NCBI GenBank assembly: GCA_014529385.2
Contig: CM043963.1
Location: 5,369,501 to 5,433,500 of the forward strand
DNA from: Adiantum capillus-veneris
Lineage: Eukaryota > Streptophyta > Polypodiopsida > Polypodiales > Pteridaceae
Reading direction: 5' to 3'
DNA length: 64,000 nt
Shown here: positions 34,524-44,842 of the stretch, piece by piece
How positions within the stretch are numbered: the stretch's first letter is position 1
Layout: each line of letters starts with the position of its first letter
Made by a program: the position numbers and the translations under genes
Notes under the pieces: generated by a model
The model's input: only the letters and a program-made list of their open reading frames with translations
The model's database searches: none
What the model was told of the DNA's origin: nothing

Positions 34524-35823
34524 TGTCACGTGACACATCCAACCCTATGTGTCCATGGACAAGCTACAACATGACCAGGGTTCAATTCAGTCAAGTCAAT
34601 CTAGAATAGGAAGTGATCTGGCACTTTTGTGAGTCTTTTCGCAGACCGTGCATGTCCAGACACTTAGATTAGATGCATATCCTCTGGTTGCACACAACAT
34701 GATCATTAGATTACCATCAGAACCCATCGGGAGCATTTTTACAGTACATAGACCTATTTTCCCTATTTTTGACATTTTTCACTTATTATTTTTAAGTGAC
34801 TTTTGTCGGGAACTAGGTAGGGCAAATTGGCAAGTGTAGTATATAAGAAAACCTAGCGCTAGCACTTTCTGGCAGAAGAGGCAGCAGGAGCTTCGGTTCA
34901 ACAGGCACCTTCTCAGCAAGACCCCCCCAAGCAGTTGACCTAGCGTTTTCTGTAAGGAGATCCAAATTCAGCCTTGGCCTTTTTGCATGCAATTTAGCTC
35001 TTGGTGTTTTTGCATTGCAGATCAACAAATCCATAGCAAGGCACAATAGATCCACAGCAAGACACAAGCTCTTGGTGTTTTTGCATTGCAGATCCGCAGA
35101 TCCACAACAAGGCACAGTAGATCCACAGCAAGACACAGCAGAAGCCCCAGCGTTAGCAAATTCTCCACAGCAAGACCAGATCAGCCCAGCGTTTTTGCAT
35201 CAGCCTGACACCCTCAGCGTTTTGTAAATCTTCGCGACAGAATCAGCCCACATACCAGTGTTTTCAGTTTTAAGTAGGTAGAACCCGCAGAAGAAATCCT
35301 GGACCTCGCAGATCTCACCTTCCCGCAGCAAATCCTCACCGCACGGGCAGATCCCGCGAAGTTTGCAGATTCAGCCCGGAAAACGCAGATTTCAGCATCT
35401 TTGTTTTCAACGCGTCGTCATCGACATCGTCACCAACATAGAGTCTGAATTCAGCAGATAAAGATTTGCAGATTTCGGCCATTAACACTTTCAGATTCCA
35501 ACCCCCGTCTCATCGTCGTCGACATCGTCGGCAAGTCCAAAGCATTGTATAGATTTGTGCAATCATAAGTAGACCGCTTTCGCCATAGAGAGTGGGGCCT
35601 TCGGAGGAGGGTTTGACAACATTCTGGTGTCGTATTTTTCTCTCTCTATCTCTCAGTCTCATGCACCTTCATTCACAGTGTTTATCCACTTTGTTTGTGT
35701 CCATTGCACTCTCTCACTAAAGGAACGGAAGGCTCTCCCTTCCCTAAGTAAAAGGAACCTTGAGCACAGTTCAGAGCACTCATCTTGAGCAAAGTTCAAC
35801 ATTCACTTCCGCTGCACCTTACA
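34524..35823 (+). repeat. 3' LTR of family B element
   Basis: A 1,300-bp LTR colinear with the 5' copy. It is longer mainly because a segment starting AGCTCTTGGTG (34,996) is repeated 71 bp later (35,067). Scattered substitutions separate it from the 5' LTR. Confidence 0.93.
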
Positions 35824-35828
35824 AATGT
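35824..35828. other. Target-site duplication AATGT (right)
   Basis: Identical to 31,443-31,447, the five bases before the 5' LTR. Confidence 0.9.
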
Positions 35829-35847
35829 GCAACAGTTTCACCCAAAC

Positions 35848-36824
35848 TGACACCCCCCCCCCTGACTTTTTAATAAATCATTTTAATGATTTATTTGTTG
35901 AGTGTGGTGGACAGATTTCCCTACCTGAGCCTAATAAATTCTTAAGGCCTATTCCTCACCTATAAAGGGAGCAAGAGATCCCTCACTTGGAGCAAATTGC
36001 AGAAGAAGAAAATAGCGCCGGCAAGGGAGCAAGAACAGCCCATCGTTTTTGCTCCAAATCAACCACCAGCAACAAGGATTGGCGATTTTGTTGGGGATTG
36101 TCACATCAGCCCTAGCGCTACTTCTTCCTGCAAATTCAGCCAGCGTTTTTCATTCTCAACCCTAGCGCTGCACTCAGCCCGTATATCGGCCTAGAGTTTT
36201 GAGTTTCAGCCTTCTGTCGCCGGTTGGTGCGAGATCTGCTAACGCTATCCCTTGCAGATGCGGTCTAGTACTTCAGCAGCCCATTGAGCCCTCCCCTCGG
36301 CCATTCCCTCTCCAACATTGAGTGCTCCATTGTTGTCCATCATTGGCCTCATCGATTTCTGTGTTTTTAGCCCTTCATTCCTTTCACATCGGGAGTGCAA
36401 ATCAGCCCCTTGGTGGCCATCCGCAATCCCACATCGAGAAGGATCCAAAGGTGCATCAAATCAGCCTCGAAGGTGCCTCGTCTTGAGGAGTTACCGAGGT
36501 GATTGTCATCATTCGAGTCAATAGAGTCTGCACTTGAGGTATTGCATTGTGTACATTCCATTTACACAATCAAAGCAAACGGCAAAGGTGTGGGGGGCCC
36601 TTGAGAGGGTTGGTTGGGACCCCATCGGGTGTCGTTCTCCTCTTCTCTCTCTTTCTCTCTCCCTCTACACATCTCTTCTACACTCTCATTCCCTCTCTTC
36701 AAGGAAAGGTAAAAGGAACCATCATTCAAGCTAAAAGGAATCACTAACGCAAGGAAAGAAAGAAAAGAATTTGTGGAAGTGTAAAACCTATATCTTCACC
36801 ATTTCAATTCCACTGCACCTGGCA
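35848..36824 (+). repeat. LTR-like segment related in style to family B
   Basis: This begins TGACACCCC, has TATAAAG at 35,961, AGCGTTTTT words near 36,142, and a CT-rich tract (36,640-36,665) preceded by GGGTGTCGTTCTC. It ends near CCACTGCACCTGGCA. The order (TATA, AGCGTTTT words, GTGTCG plus CT tract, GCACCT end) parallels family B LTRs. No target duplication was found, so the borders are approximate. Confidence 0.4.
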
Positions 36825-36837
36825 ATTACTTAGAATT

Positions 36838-37440
36838 GTGAGTTTTTTATTTGCACTGCCTCGCCTAGATTTCATTCCATATATAAGTGACCCTAGGGGT
36901 CACGTCTCAAACGTAAGTCCAATACCTCCAATACAAGCACCAATAACAGCATGCCCTAGCGTTTTCCCTAGCAATATCATCAGCATCTCTAGCGTTCTTG
37001 CACCAAATCAGCATACAACGTCAAATCAGCCTACAACACCCCATCAGCACCGACCTGTTCAGTTTTTAGTCATAACCTCGCCGTATCTATCAAAGGTGCA
37101 ACGGAAAAGGGTGAATCGGGTGATGAACTTGTCTCCAACCGTGAGCAAACCACCTCTCCGTACCAAGCAGCCAATAGATCTCCTATCTATCGCGATAAAT
37201 CTCCTCATCGTCAAGGTCCTTGTGCGTACCACTGAACGGGCACGAGCACACGCCACGGGCTATGGCACAACGAAGAGGGTGTCACACGCTGTGGAAGGGA
37301 AGCGCTAGCAAGCGAAGAAGGGATCGCTTCCAAAACACACCAGAGAGAGGGTAATCGATGTGGAGAGAGAAAAATGCTAGAGATAGGAAGTAGCTTGCAC
37401 ACAAAACGCTAGCAATGCTCAAAACACTAGAGAGACTAGT
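36838..37440. other. Further AGCGTTTT-containing sequence, unassigned
   Basis: TATATAAGTGACC occurs near 36,880 and CTAGCGTTTTCC at about 36,957, again echoing LTR U3-R sequence. The rest may be the distal part of the copia LTR that starts at 38,934 on the minus strand and was split by the solo LTR at 37,446. No gene is called. Confidence 0.3.
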
Positions 37441-37445
37441 GTGTG

Positions 37446-38441
37446 TGTCACGTGCGCATTGCACTTGTGCCACGTTGATAAGCTTCTGCTCCAGCCTAGC
37501 GTCGGTCTTAGCTTATGATCTAGCATGGCAACCTTGTGAGCCTCTAGAAGGATGTGCATAATCAGACATGTCATAGTTTCATACCCTCACTTGCACATTT
37601 AAGTCACTTCAACATATAGGCATATGAACAGTCACTTAAGTCATTTATTAATAAGTGACTTTGACATGACATTTATTACAAGTAGGTAGGGCAAATGGCT
37701 AAAAGACATCTAAGAGAAGCCCTTTGGGCGAAAGAGAAGGTAAAAGAGGCAGAAGACGAAGTAGTAACAACAACACCCTCTTCTCTAGTAGTACCCATTA
37801 GCACCTCAGTAGCACCACAGCACAAGTACCCCTCGTCGTCGTCGTCGTCGACGTCGACGCAGTACCCCAACATCTAGCACCCCTTGTGTTTTGGCTTGGC
37901 TCTTGCCTAGCTCATCGTCGTCGCCGTCGACGCAGTACCCTAGCATCTAGCACCCCTTGTGTTTTGGCTTGGCTCTTGCCTAGCTCAGTGTAGGGATCAT
38001 CAGGACCTCTGTGTAGCATCCAAGTACCTTCATACCCAAAGGTACCCCGTAGTACCAAGTGCCAAGTACCCAGCATTTTCCAGCCCTTCTCATCAGCTTT
38101 TTCAGCCCATTGATAGCCAGCGATTTCCACCTTTCAGCATCTAGATCAGCCAAGCGTTAGTAGATTTCAGTCCTTAAGATCAGCGTTTTCAGATTCCAGC
38201 TGTCATCACCAGCGTTTTCAGTTTTCAGCCCATCGTCATCCTCTTCGTCATTGTCGTCGTCGTAGTACCAAGCATCTCCAACCGTCAGTATCGAGCACTG
38301 CAATACCCATCAGTACCCCGCATTAGTAGCATCAAGTACCCAAGGATCATTGTATCAGCATTGTGCAAGTAATAAAGCAAGTACTTGCTCTGGCAATAGG
38401 GCAAGGGGACCCTTAAGGGTGGTTGGGACCGAACATGCCGT

Positions 38442-38486
<45 letters not shown>

Positions 38487-38581
38487 GTGTTCATTTCAAT
38501 TCTTTCAAGTGAAGAAAGTAACTTTGTGTTTGTGTGGAGAACTAGATCCGAGGTAAATCCTCACTTCCGCTACACCCGACA
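37446..38581 (+). repeat. Probable solo LTR of a family B subfamily
   Basis: The 1,136-bp segment starts TGTCACGTG and ends CCGACA. It is flanked by GTGTG on both sides (37,441-37,445 and 38,582-38,586). It shares AAGTGACTTT, GTAGGTAGGGCAAAT, AGCGTTTTCAG words and a terminal CACTTCCGC block with family B LTRs. No primer site follows and no internal region is attached, so it is a solo LTR left by LTR-LTR recombination. It contains a 73-bp tandem duplication with GTCGTC runs (about 37,835-37,985). Confidence 0.75.
38446..38483. repeat. (CT)n tract within the solo LTR
   Basis: About 38 bp of CT, at the place where the full family B LTRs have a short TCTCTCTCTATCTCTC tract. This suggests expansion of an LTR-borne seed. 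Confidence 0.9.
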
Positions 38582-38586
38582 GTGTG

Positions 38587-38934
38587 CCCAAAACGCTCGA
38601 TCTCTGCACTGAACAACATGCCAAAAGTACAAAATGGGGAGGGGGGGGAAATATAGGCAAACTACTAGTTTGCCCTACCTCAGTCAAAAAACCCCACGAC
38701 CATGAAAATGGCCTAAACTTCAGAAGACTCGAGACTCTGACTCTGGGTAGCCCTAGGAACGGGGGTCCTGCCTCATGCCAGCCGCCTGGGTGACCAACAT
38801 AGTGAAGTGCACCCCCTTGAATAGGTACGTCTACCTCAAGTACAGTTGAGCATGGCCACAAAACAACCCTCACTTCCTAATCTGCTCCTGGGAGATATTG
38901 GAGCTACCACCGGACACAAAACTGAACTCTAACA
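38587..38934 (-). mobile_element. Start of a Ty1/copia 3' LTR (minus strand)
   Basis: On the minus strand the purine tract GCTGAGAGGGGG (38,935-38,946) is followed by TGTTAGAGTTCAG beginning at 38,934. This is a standard polypurine-tract/LTR border. The far end of the LTR is not resolved, because the solo LTR with its GTGTG duplication lies just beyond and may have inserted into it. Confidence 0.55.
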
Positions 38935-38984
38935 CCCCCTCTCAGCTCCTAGACGAGAAACGAGTCCAAGGAAGCTGGCATGAG

Positions 38985-39632
38985 AGGTTAATGTCGCCTG
39001 TAAAAGAGGTTTGGTAAAGATGTCAGTAGATTATCCGAAGTCGGGATGTACTCTAGTCGGATGGAGTCATCCTGGGTCTTCTCACAAACAAAATGGTATT
39101 GTATCTCTATATGCTTGGTCCGCGCATGGAACACCGGGTTCCTCGCAATGGCTATACAACTCTGGTTGTCAAGAGTACACAATGGTCATCTCCTGGGGAA
39201 AGCCCATCTCCAAAAGTAACATCCGAATCCAAACTAACTCACATGTAGCACTGCAAACAGCACAATACTATGCCTCCGTGGATGATAAGGCAATTGTTGG
39301 TTGTTTCTTGTTGCTTCATGAAACTACTTCTGAGCCAAAAGAAAAGGTATAACCTGTAGCCGACCGTTGTCCATTTGGATCTCCACCCCAATCCGAATCA
39401 CTCCATCCTCGTAGAATGATCTGGGAATATGTACCTCCAACCGCACAATATATGCCTAATGACTTGGTCGCCTTCAAATACCGTAGAGTCCGAAGAGCCT
39501 GCTCCAAATGTAACTTGGCGGATTTCTGCATAAAAGAACTGAGAAGTCCCACTGGGAAACTGACATCAAATCAGGTGTTGATTACCCAAATGAGAGAACC
39601 ATCCAGTTTTCGATACTATGTAGCATGAGCGA
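38985..39632 (-). pseudogene. Ty1/copia RNase H fragment
   Basis: Minus-strand pieces at 39,552-39,316 and 39,182-38,988 show the copia RNase H order. First comes LHLEQALRTLRYLK with LRGWSDSDWGGD (catalytic Asp region) and RSATGY. The second piece gives DNQSCIAIARNPVFHARTKHIEI and then EYIPTSDN. These lie in different frames, so the copy is frameshifted. The typical end of the copia polyprotein and a polypurine tract follow. Reverse transcriptase and everything upstream are missing: at about 39,640 similarity gives way to an antisense family B fragment. RNase H normally removes the RNA strand during reverse transcription. Non-functional. Confidence 0.85.
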
Positions 39633-39639
39633 CAAGGGG

Positions 39640-40352
39640 AAGATCACCGCTCCGGGTGACGACCATGACTATGATCTTTGGTTCTTAAGTTCACGAGGAA
39701 CTTGGGTTCTTGAAGGTCTTGGGTTCTTGGGTTCTTGAGGATCTTGAGGTTCTTGAGGTCCTTGAGGTTTTCTTTCGCTTGCAAACTGTGTTTGAGAAGG
39801 ATCTTCTCTTCACCCGAGTTCTACTCTTTTCCGCGGGCGCACCCCTTAGCGGCCTTGCGATCACACCAAGGTTGCTTTTCCCACCTCACGTTGATTGGCC
39901 GGCCGCTAAGTGCACGGTCCGCTCTCAATGAGTGAAAAGAGACACAAGAGGAGGCTGGACAAGCCCTTCTTTCTTGGGATTCCTGTCACTCTTCAAAAAC
40001 ACGATTAGAAATCGACACGCCCAAGCGAACTTCGGTTCGTGCGACCGTAGCAAGCAAAAAAAAATTCTTGTGATTCTTGTGGTTCTTTCCTTGAGTGATA
40101 CAGAACACTGCCAAAGCTCTGACACCAATGTTAGGTGCAGCGGAATGAATGTTTGCGCTTTGCTCAAGATGAGTGCTCCGAACTGTGCTCAAGGTTCCTT
40201 TTAGTTCTTATGGAAGGGAGAGCCTTCTGTTCTTAATGGAAAGTGCTATGATCGCAACAAAGTGAATGGATATTGTGCATGCAAGTGTATGAGACAGAGA
40301 GAAAGAGACGAGAAATACGACACCAGAGACGTTGTAAAATGCAACCCTCTTC
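39640..40352 (-). mobile_element. Antisense fragment of a family B element (LTR end plus leader)
   Basis: On the minus strand the sequence matches the end of a family B LTR (CT-rich tract, GGCTCTCCCTTC, CCGCTGCACCTAACA). A primer site TTGGTGTCAGAGC (40,120-40,132) follows, then the leader with repeated CAAGAACC words, as at 32,672-33,110. It is cut on one side by gypsy integrase sequence (40,355) and on the other by the copia fragment. Confidence 0.8.
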
Positions 40353-40354
40353 AT

Positions 40355-41200
40355 TTCATATTTCTTCAACTACCATGGCTTGCCAATGTCCATAGTGTCG
40401 CGGATAGAGATCCTGGAATGACCAGCAATTTCTAGAAGGGTCTCTTTGAGAATTTAGGAACAAGGCTAAACTTCTCTTTGGCCTATCAGCCGCAAACGGA
40501 TGGCCAAAGTGAAATAGCTAACCTAACAATCCTCAATCTACTAAAAGCCTATGTAACAGAAGTAGATCAAAGACCCCAATGGGAGAAGTACTTACCCTTA
40601 GTGGAGTATGCCTATAAGAACACTGTACATACTTCCACGGTAAAAGCACCTTTTGAGGTAATTGAGGGAAGATCAAAAAGTCCCTTGCTACTTAAGGTAC
40701 ACAGGAAGATCTTTGCAAGATGAGTATAGTCGAGACCTACAAGAATATTTCTAAAAGATTAAGGATGCTATCTCTATCTCACAGCAAAGGCAAAAGACTG
40801 CTACTGACAAGCACAGAAGATCCCAAGTCTTTAGAGAAAATGATTGGATCTTATTAAAATTTCCCAAGGCTCGATTAAGGCACACGACAGGCAATAATCC
40901 TACGGATACCAAAAGTATTATGCTAAGTTAGCAAAAAGGTACTATGGTCCCTTCCAGATTCTTAGGCCAATCAATAAGATGGCCTATCAACTCAAGTTTC
41001 CCAGTCATTGGCTCATACACAATGCTTTCCATGTGAGCCTACTAAAGCCTTACAAAGGAGAGCCACCTCAAGAACCAACTATTGAAGACCTACCGGAGAT
41101 CGAGGACCAAGAAGAGGTTTGCAGCCCGAGACCATTCTCCGACGTGAAGACAAGGTACTAAGAGGTGGTAATACTATCCAACAATACCTTATCAAGTTTG
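40355..41200 (+). pseudogene. Family A gypsy integrase C-terminal fragment, plus strand
   Basis: The sequence starts near the second catalytic Asp region of integrase. It continues through YQPQTDGQSEIANL (catalytic Glu region), a Lys/Arg-rich linker and [24 protein letters not shown]. It ends in a chromodomain-like tail ([17 protein letters not shown]). Several frameshifts break it. At about 41,202 it meets RNase H sequence running on the opposite strand, so this is an inverted junction. It is a homologue of 58,440-59,282. Non-functional. Confidence 0.85.
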
Positions 41201-41201
41201 G

Positions 41202-42238
41202 AGGAGCATGGGATTCATGCGATAGAAAATTTTCCCACCTCATTTGTTTGTCAGAAAGCTTGGTTTGCATTAGGAGGTACTTGAGACTTTGGTGCTATGT
41301 TCATAAAATGAATGGAGTCCCCAATAAATAGTGCTTCCATGTGTATATGGCATGTAGAATAGCTAAGATCTCTTTCTCATAAATGCCCAAGACTTAATCC
41401 GTATTGAGCCTCCGTTCTCATATGATATGTCATGCCCTTCTTGAAGCAAGACTACTCCAAGGCAATCACCACAAGCATCACATTGGACCTCAAGGCTTTG
41501 AGAGATCCGGAGCATCAGGACTGGTTGAGAGGTAAGATTCTCTTTGATCTTGTCAAAAGCTTTTTGCTCCTTAGAAGTCCATGAATACTTAACGTTCTTC
41601 TTTGTTAAGTCATGTAATGGTCCTGTTATTTGATAAGAAATTTATATGAAGCATCTATAGTATGCACACATACCAATAAAGCTTCTTAGCTCATGTAGAT
41701 TCCTTGGATTAGGCCATGCTTTTATTACCTCTAACTTTGATGGATACATACGGATACCATCTTGAGAGATAATATGACCTAAGTAATGAATCTCTTGAAG
41801 GATAAATTTCTTTTCTTTTGGTTGAGAAAAAGCTTGTTCTCCCTCAATGCTTGCTTGGAGATGTTGCTTGTGTTCCTCCAAGGACTTGGAGTAGATGATG
41901 GTATCATCAAAGAACACTCCATTGAACTTGCGGTTGGGTCTAAATATTTTCTCCATCAAACGATTGAATGTGTCTGGTGCATTGGTCAAGCCAAAAGGCA
42001 TGACTAGATATTCATAAAGACCAAACGTTGCACAAAACGCGATCTTTAGGATATCTTCATCCACTATCCTTATTTGATGATAGCCACTTTTAAGGTCAAT
42101 CCTCTTAAAGTAGGTAGAGCCTTGTAGCTTATCAAACAGATCTTCTACCCAAGGCACGAGAAATCTATTTCTGATAGTGATATGGTTTAGTGCTCGATAG
42201 TCCACACACATGCGGTATGTACCATCTTTATTTTGCAC
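41202..42238 (-). pseudogene. Family A gypsy reverse transcriptase and partial RNase H (copy M1)
   Basis: The 198-codon piece at 42,238-41,642 carries [20 protein letters not shown] and the active-site box VFFDD (YxDD-type, with the catalytic Asp pair), then YLGHIISQDG and the thumb region. Downstream, frameshifted sequence covers the start of RNase H, and TKLSDKQMRWENF appears just before the sequence is cut at about 41,202. There it faces the plus-strand integrase fragment. Reverse transcriptase copies element RNA into DNA in cytoplasmic particles. This copy has no N-terminal continuity with its protease and no integrase of its own. It belongs to the same tandem array as copy M2. Confidence 0.88.
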
Positions 42239-42599
42239 TAAAAGGACTGGAGAACAACAGGGAAGGAGCTAAGCCTCACCATCCCTTTGTCTACCAATTC
42301 TTGAACTTGCCTCATGATCTCCTCTTGTTGATCTTGGAAACTCGATAAGGAGGCTTGTTAGGCGTGAGCTTCCTGGTAGGGGCTCAATTTGATGGTCATC
42401 ATCCCTTCGTTTTGGAGGTAATCCCATAGGGATATCATCAATGAAAACATCTTGGAATCCATTTAGAAAAGTATACAAGTCTAAGCCTTCTTGATTCCTA
42501 CCATTTTCATTTACTAAATCATTAGCGTCATTAGTGGACTCTTTGACAAAAATCATGTAGCAAAAAATGAGCTTTTCATTGGCTTATCAAAAGCTGGTG

Positions 42600-43283
42600 A
42601 ATTTACAAGTGGTATAGTATGACCAGACTCATTAGCATCTATATACATGCTCTTTCACCTGTAGGTGAAGTAGATTCTCCTTTCACGGAACTTCATGCTT
42701 TGGTAGCCATGTGGTTGAACTTCATGTTGGCAGCCATGCGGTTGAACCATGGTGCCCCTAGGATAGCATCCTCATGTTGGAGAGGAGAGATGAAAAAGTC
42801 TTCTTTGTCGACATAGATTTGGACAAGAAGTCTCAACTCCCCAATCAAGGGAGTAACGGAGGCTTGCTATCCTTGAAAGGGTGTCAATAGTTACAATATC
42901 TCCCCATCTCAAAAGCTTAAATGCCCAACTTGGTGGCCAACTCCATTGATATGAAGTTGTGAGTAGAGCCAGGGTCAAACAAGATGAAGGCATCATGTTC
43001 CCTTACCTTTACCCAAGCATAGGAGAGAGGTGATCCTTTGCAATGAGCATCCTCTTTTGGAGTTTGATGGTGGAAGCTCTAGGAGTCTCATTGCGGCATT
43101 TCTCTTGGGGCAAGAATGATAGCCATGTCCTTGCTCCCCACACTTAAAACACTTATGGTCCTTGCAAAAAGCTTCAAGCTCTTCATGAGAGAGTTCGTTT
43201 TTACCTTTGTAAACTCCCTTCTCCTTGGACCGATTTTTGTTGTTATTTGTTATTGGAATTGCCTTGGGAAGAATTTTGGGCAT
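42600..43283 (-). pseudogene. Family A zinc knuckle and protease (copy M1)
   Basis: The minus-strand frame at 43,283-42,993 contains the CCHC zinc knuckle CFKCGEQGHGYHSC, the nucleic-acid-binding motif of gag. Just below it a frameshifted segment gives FDPG with the surrounding residues of the retropepsin-like protease, whose usual motif is D(S/T)G. Protease would cut the polyprotein. The order gag, zinc knuckle, protease, reverse transcriptase is preserved, but the frames are broken. Confidence 0.82.
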
Positions 43284-43430
43284 TGGTTTTCCCCCTTTGC
43301 ATCACTTTTGTCTTTGTTTTCCATGTGCTTGACATTCCGTCTAGCCCCTTGTTGGAAATTGATGCGAGAAGCAATCATGGTGTGGGTGATTGAGCCACGC
43401 CGTTGGGGGTTGACATACTCGGCCATTTCT

Positions 43431-44428
43431 TCAAGTAATCCCACAAAAAATTGTTGTTTTTGCTCGGTGAAGTCTATCTTTTGGAAGATAGTAGCCTTGA
43501 GATGTAAATCCCAAAACTTGTCGACATATTTTTTTAAATAGACTCATGTGAAGAAGCTTCAAACTGCACCATTCGGTAAGTACTTTGTCCTTTGCATCGC
43601 TTGCAAGATATTGCTTCATGTTGGAAACTCGTAGAGTTTTCCATGTCTTGGGGCTTCACTATTGCCACAAAGGCTAGCCCACCATTGACGAGCTGATTTG
43701 TGGAAGTGCATAGCTACATGGCATAGCTTGGAGGATTTTGTGAATCCCTCGTCTCCAAAGGCCGCATCAAATTGTTGGATGAAGGCCAATACTTTGTCGG
43801 TGGCACCAAAGGTGCCATCATAGGTGAGAAAAGAGATACTCTTTCCTCCCTCTTTGAACTTCTTGAGCTTTTGTGATCTTCGCCATGCAGGGTATGATTT
43901 GCAATGCCCTCCCCCTCTTGTATTCTAGGAGAATATCCATAGCTTTCATCGGGAGAGGAGGAAGGTGAAGAAGAAGGAGAAGAGGGTGACCTCTTTCTTG
44001 ACCTTTTCTTGCTTTGTTTCCTTTCTTCCCTTTTGGAGTGACGAGGAGAAGGATTGTGTGTTGACCGTTTCCTCATGGGAGGAGTTGGCGATCATCTAGA
44101 ATGCCATCTTCATGGAGCCACATCTTAAGAGGAACTTAAGGATTCATTACTTTCTTGTTCTTTGAATTTCTCCTCTCGTATGGAGATAGTCTTCTTTTGG
44201 GGTCTCATCAAGAGGCCTCCTAAGCTCTCTCTCCTCTTGGAGAGGAAGGGAAATCCCATAAGCACGAAGTTGTTGAGTAGCTTTGTCTTGCAAAGTAGGG
44301 TTGTCCATATATTGATACAACCTAGTAACAAGATAAGTGATAAACATGGGGGCATCATCATTAGCACCTTCATGTGAAAAATCAAAGTTATCAATGTTCC
44401 TTCTACTCTCTTGGTTATTGTCAACCAT
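43431..44428 (-). pseudogene. Family A gag (copy M1)
   Basis: An ATG at 44,428 opens a 93-codon frame with YLVTRLYQYMDNPTLQ. It is followed in shifted frames by an Arg/Ser-rich segment (44,076-43,714, SPSSSP runs) and then the capsid-like part with LRSLK and IHKYV-type motifs down to about 43,440. This is the same domain order as in copies M2 and P2. The gag protein would package element RNA. Multiple frameshifts make it non-functional. Confidence 0.8.
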
Positions 44429-44842
44429 GCTAATTATACTTATGTGTTTACTTAGTGTATTCTTTGGTAATTCAAAACCTTAGTCGCTACTCCTCTTAGC
44501 CTTTGAAAATAAGCACTTAAGTATCTACACCCACGACTCGAATTGGTTAATTATAGAGAGTAGTGAGGTGGGTCTAACATAGCAGAATTGTTGAGGGATA
44601 GCTCCTTTCGGACTTCCTATGGCTCAATAATGGTAAAGCCGTAGGCAAGTCTAAAAAGACCCCATTATTAAGACCAAAGCTCTTGAGGTGTGCACCATAT
44701 CCCACTTAGTGGGCTCAGCAAAACCGATAATAGATCCCAGTCCCACTTACCCTAGTATAATTAACAAAAGCAACCATTAATAGGCTACTTAAGGACCTCT
44801 CTTCTTAATCAAGAAAAGACAAACCAAATGCTATGATTTCAA

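Larger units (their letters stand above)
31448..35823 (+). mobile_element. Complete non-autonomous LTR retrotransposon (family B)
   Basis: All structural parts are visible: a 5' LTR (31,448-32,671), a primer-binding site for tRNA-iMet (32,672), an internal region of 1,852 bp, a polypurine tract (34,511-34,523) and a 3' LTR (34,524-35,823). Both LTRs start TGTCACGTG and end TTACA. The five bases before the element (31,443-31,447) and after it (35,824-35,828) are both AATGT, the 5-bp target duplication made by integrase. The internal region has no protease, reverse transcriptase, RNase H or integrase motif, so movement would need enzymes from another element (LARD-type design). It encodes one main protein and one shorter frame. 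The LTRs have diverged by scattered substitutions plus a 71-bp duplication in the 3' copy, so the insertion is not brand new. It is in the same orientation as the solo LTR at 37,446. Confidence 0.93.

Noticed and set aside
35848-36824. Second complete LTR insertion with target duplication
   Set aside because: The bases outside the proposed ends (CAAAC and ATTAC) do not match, so only an LTR-like segment is reported.
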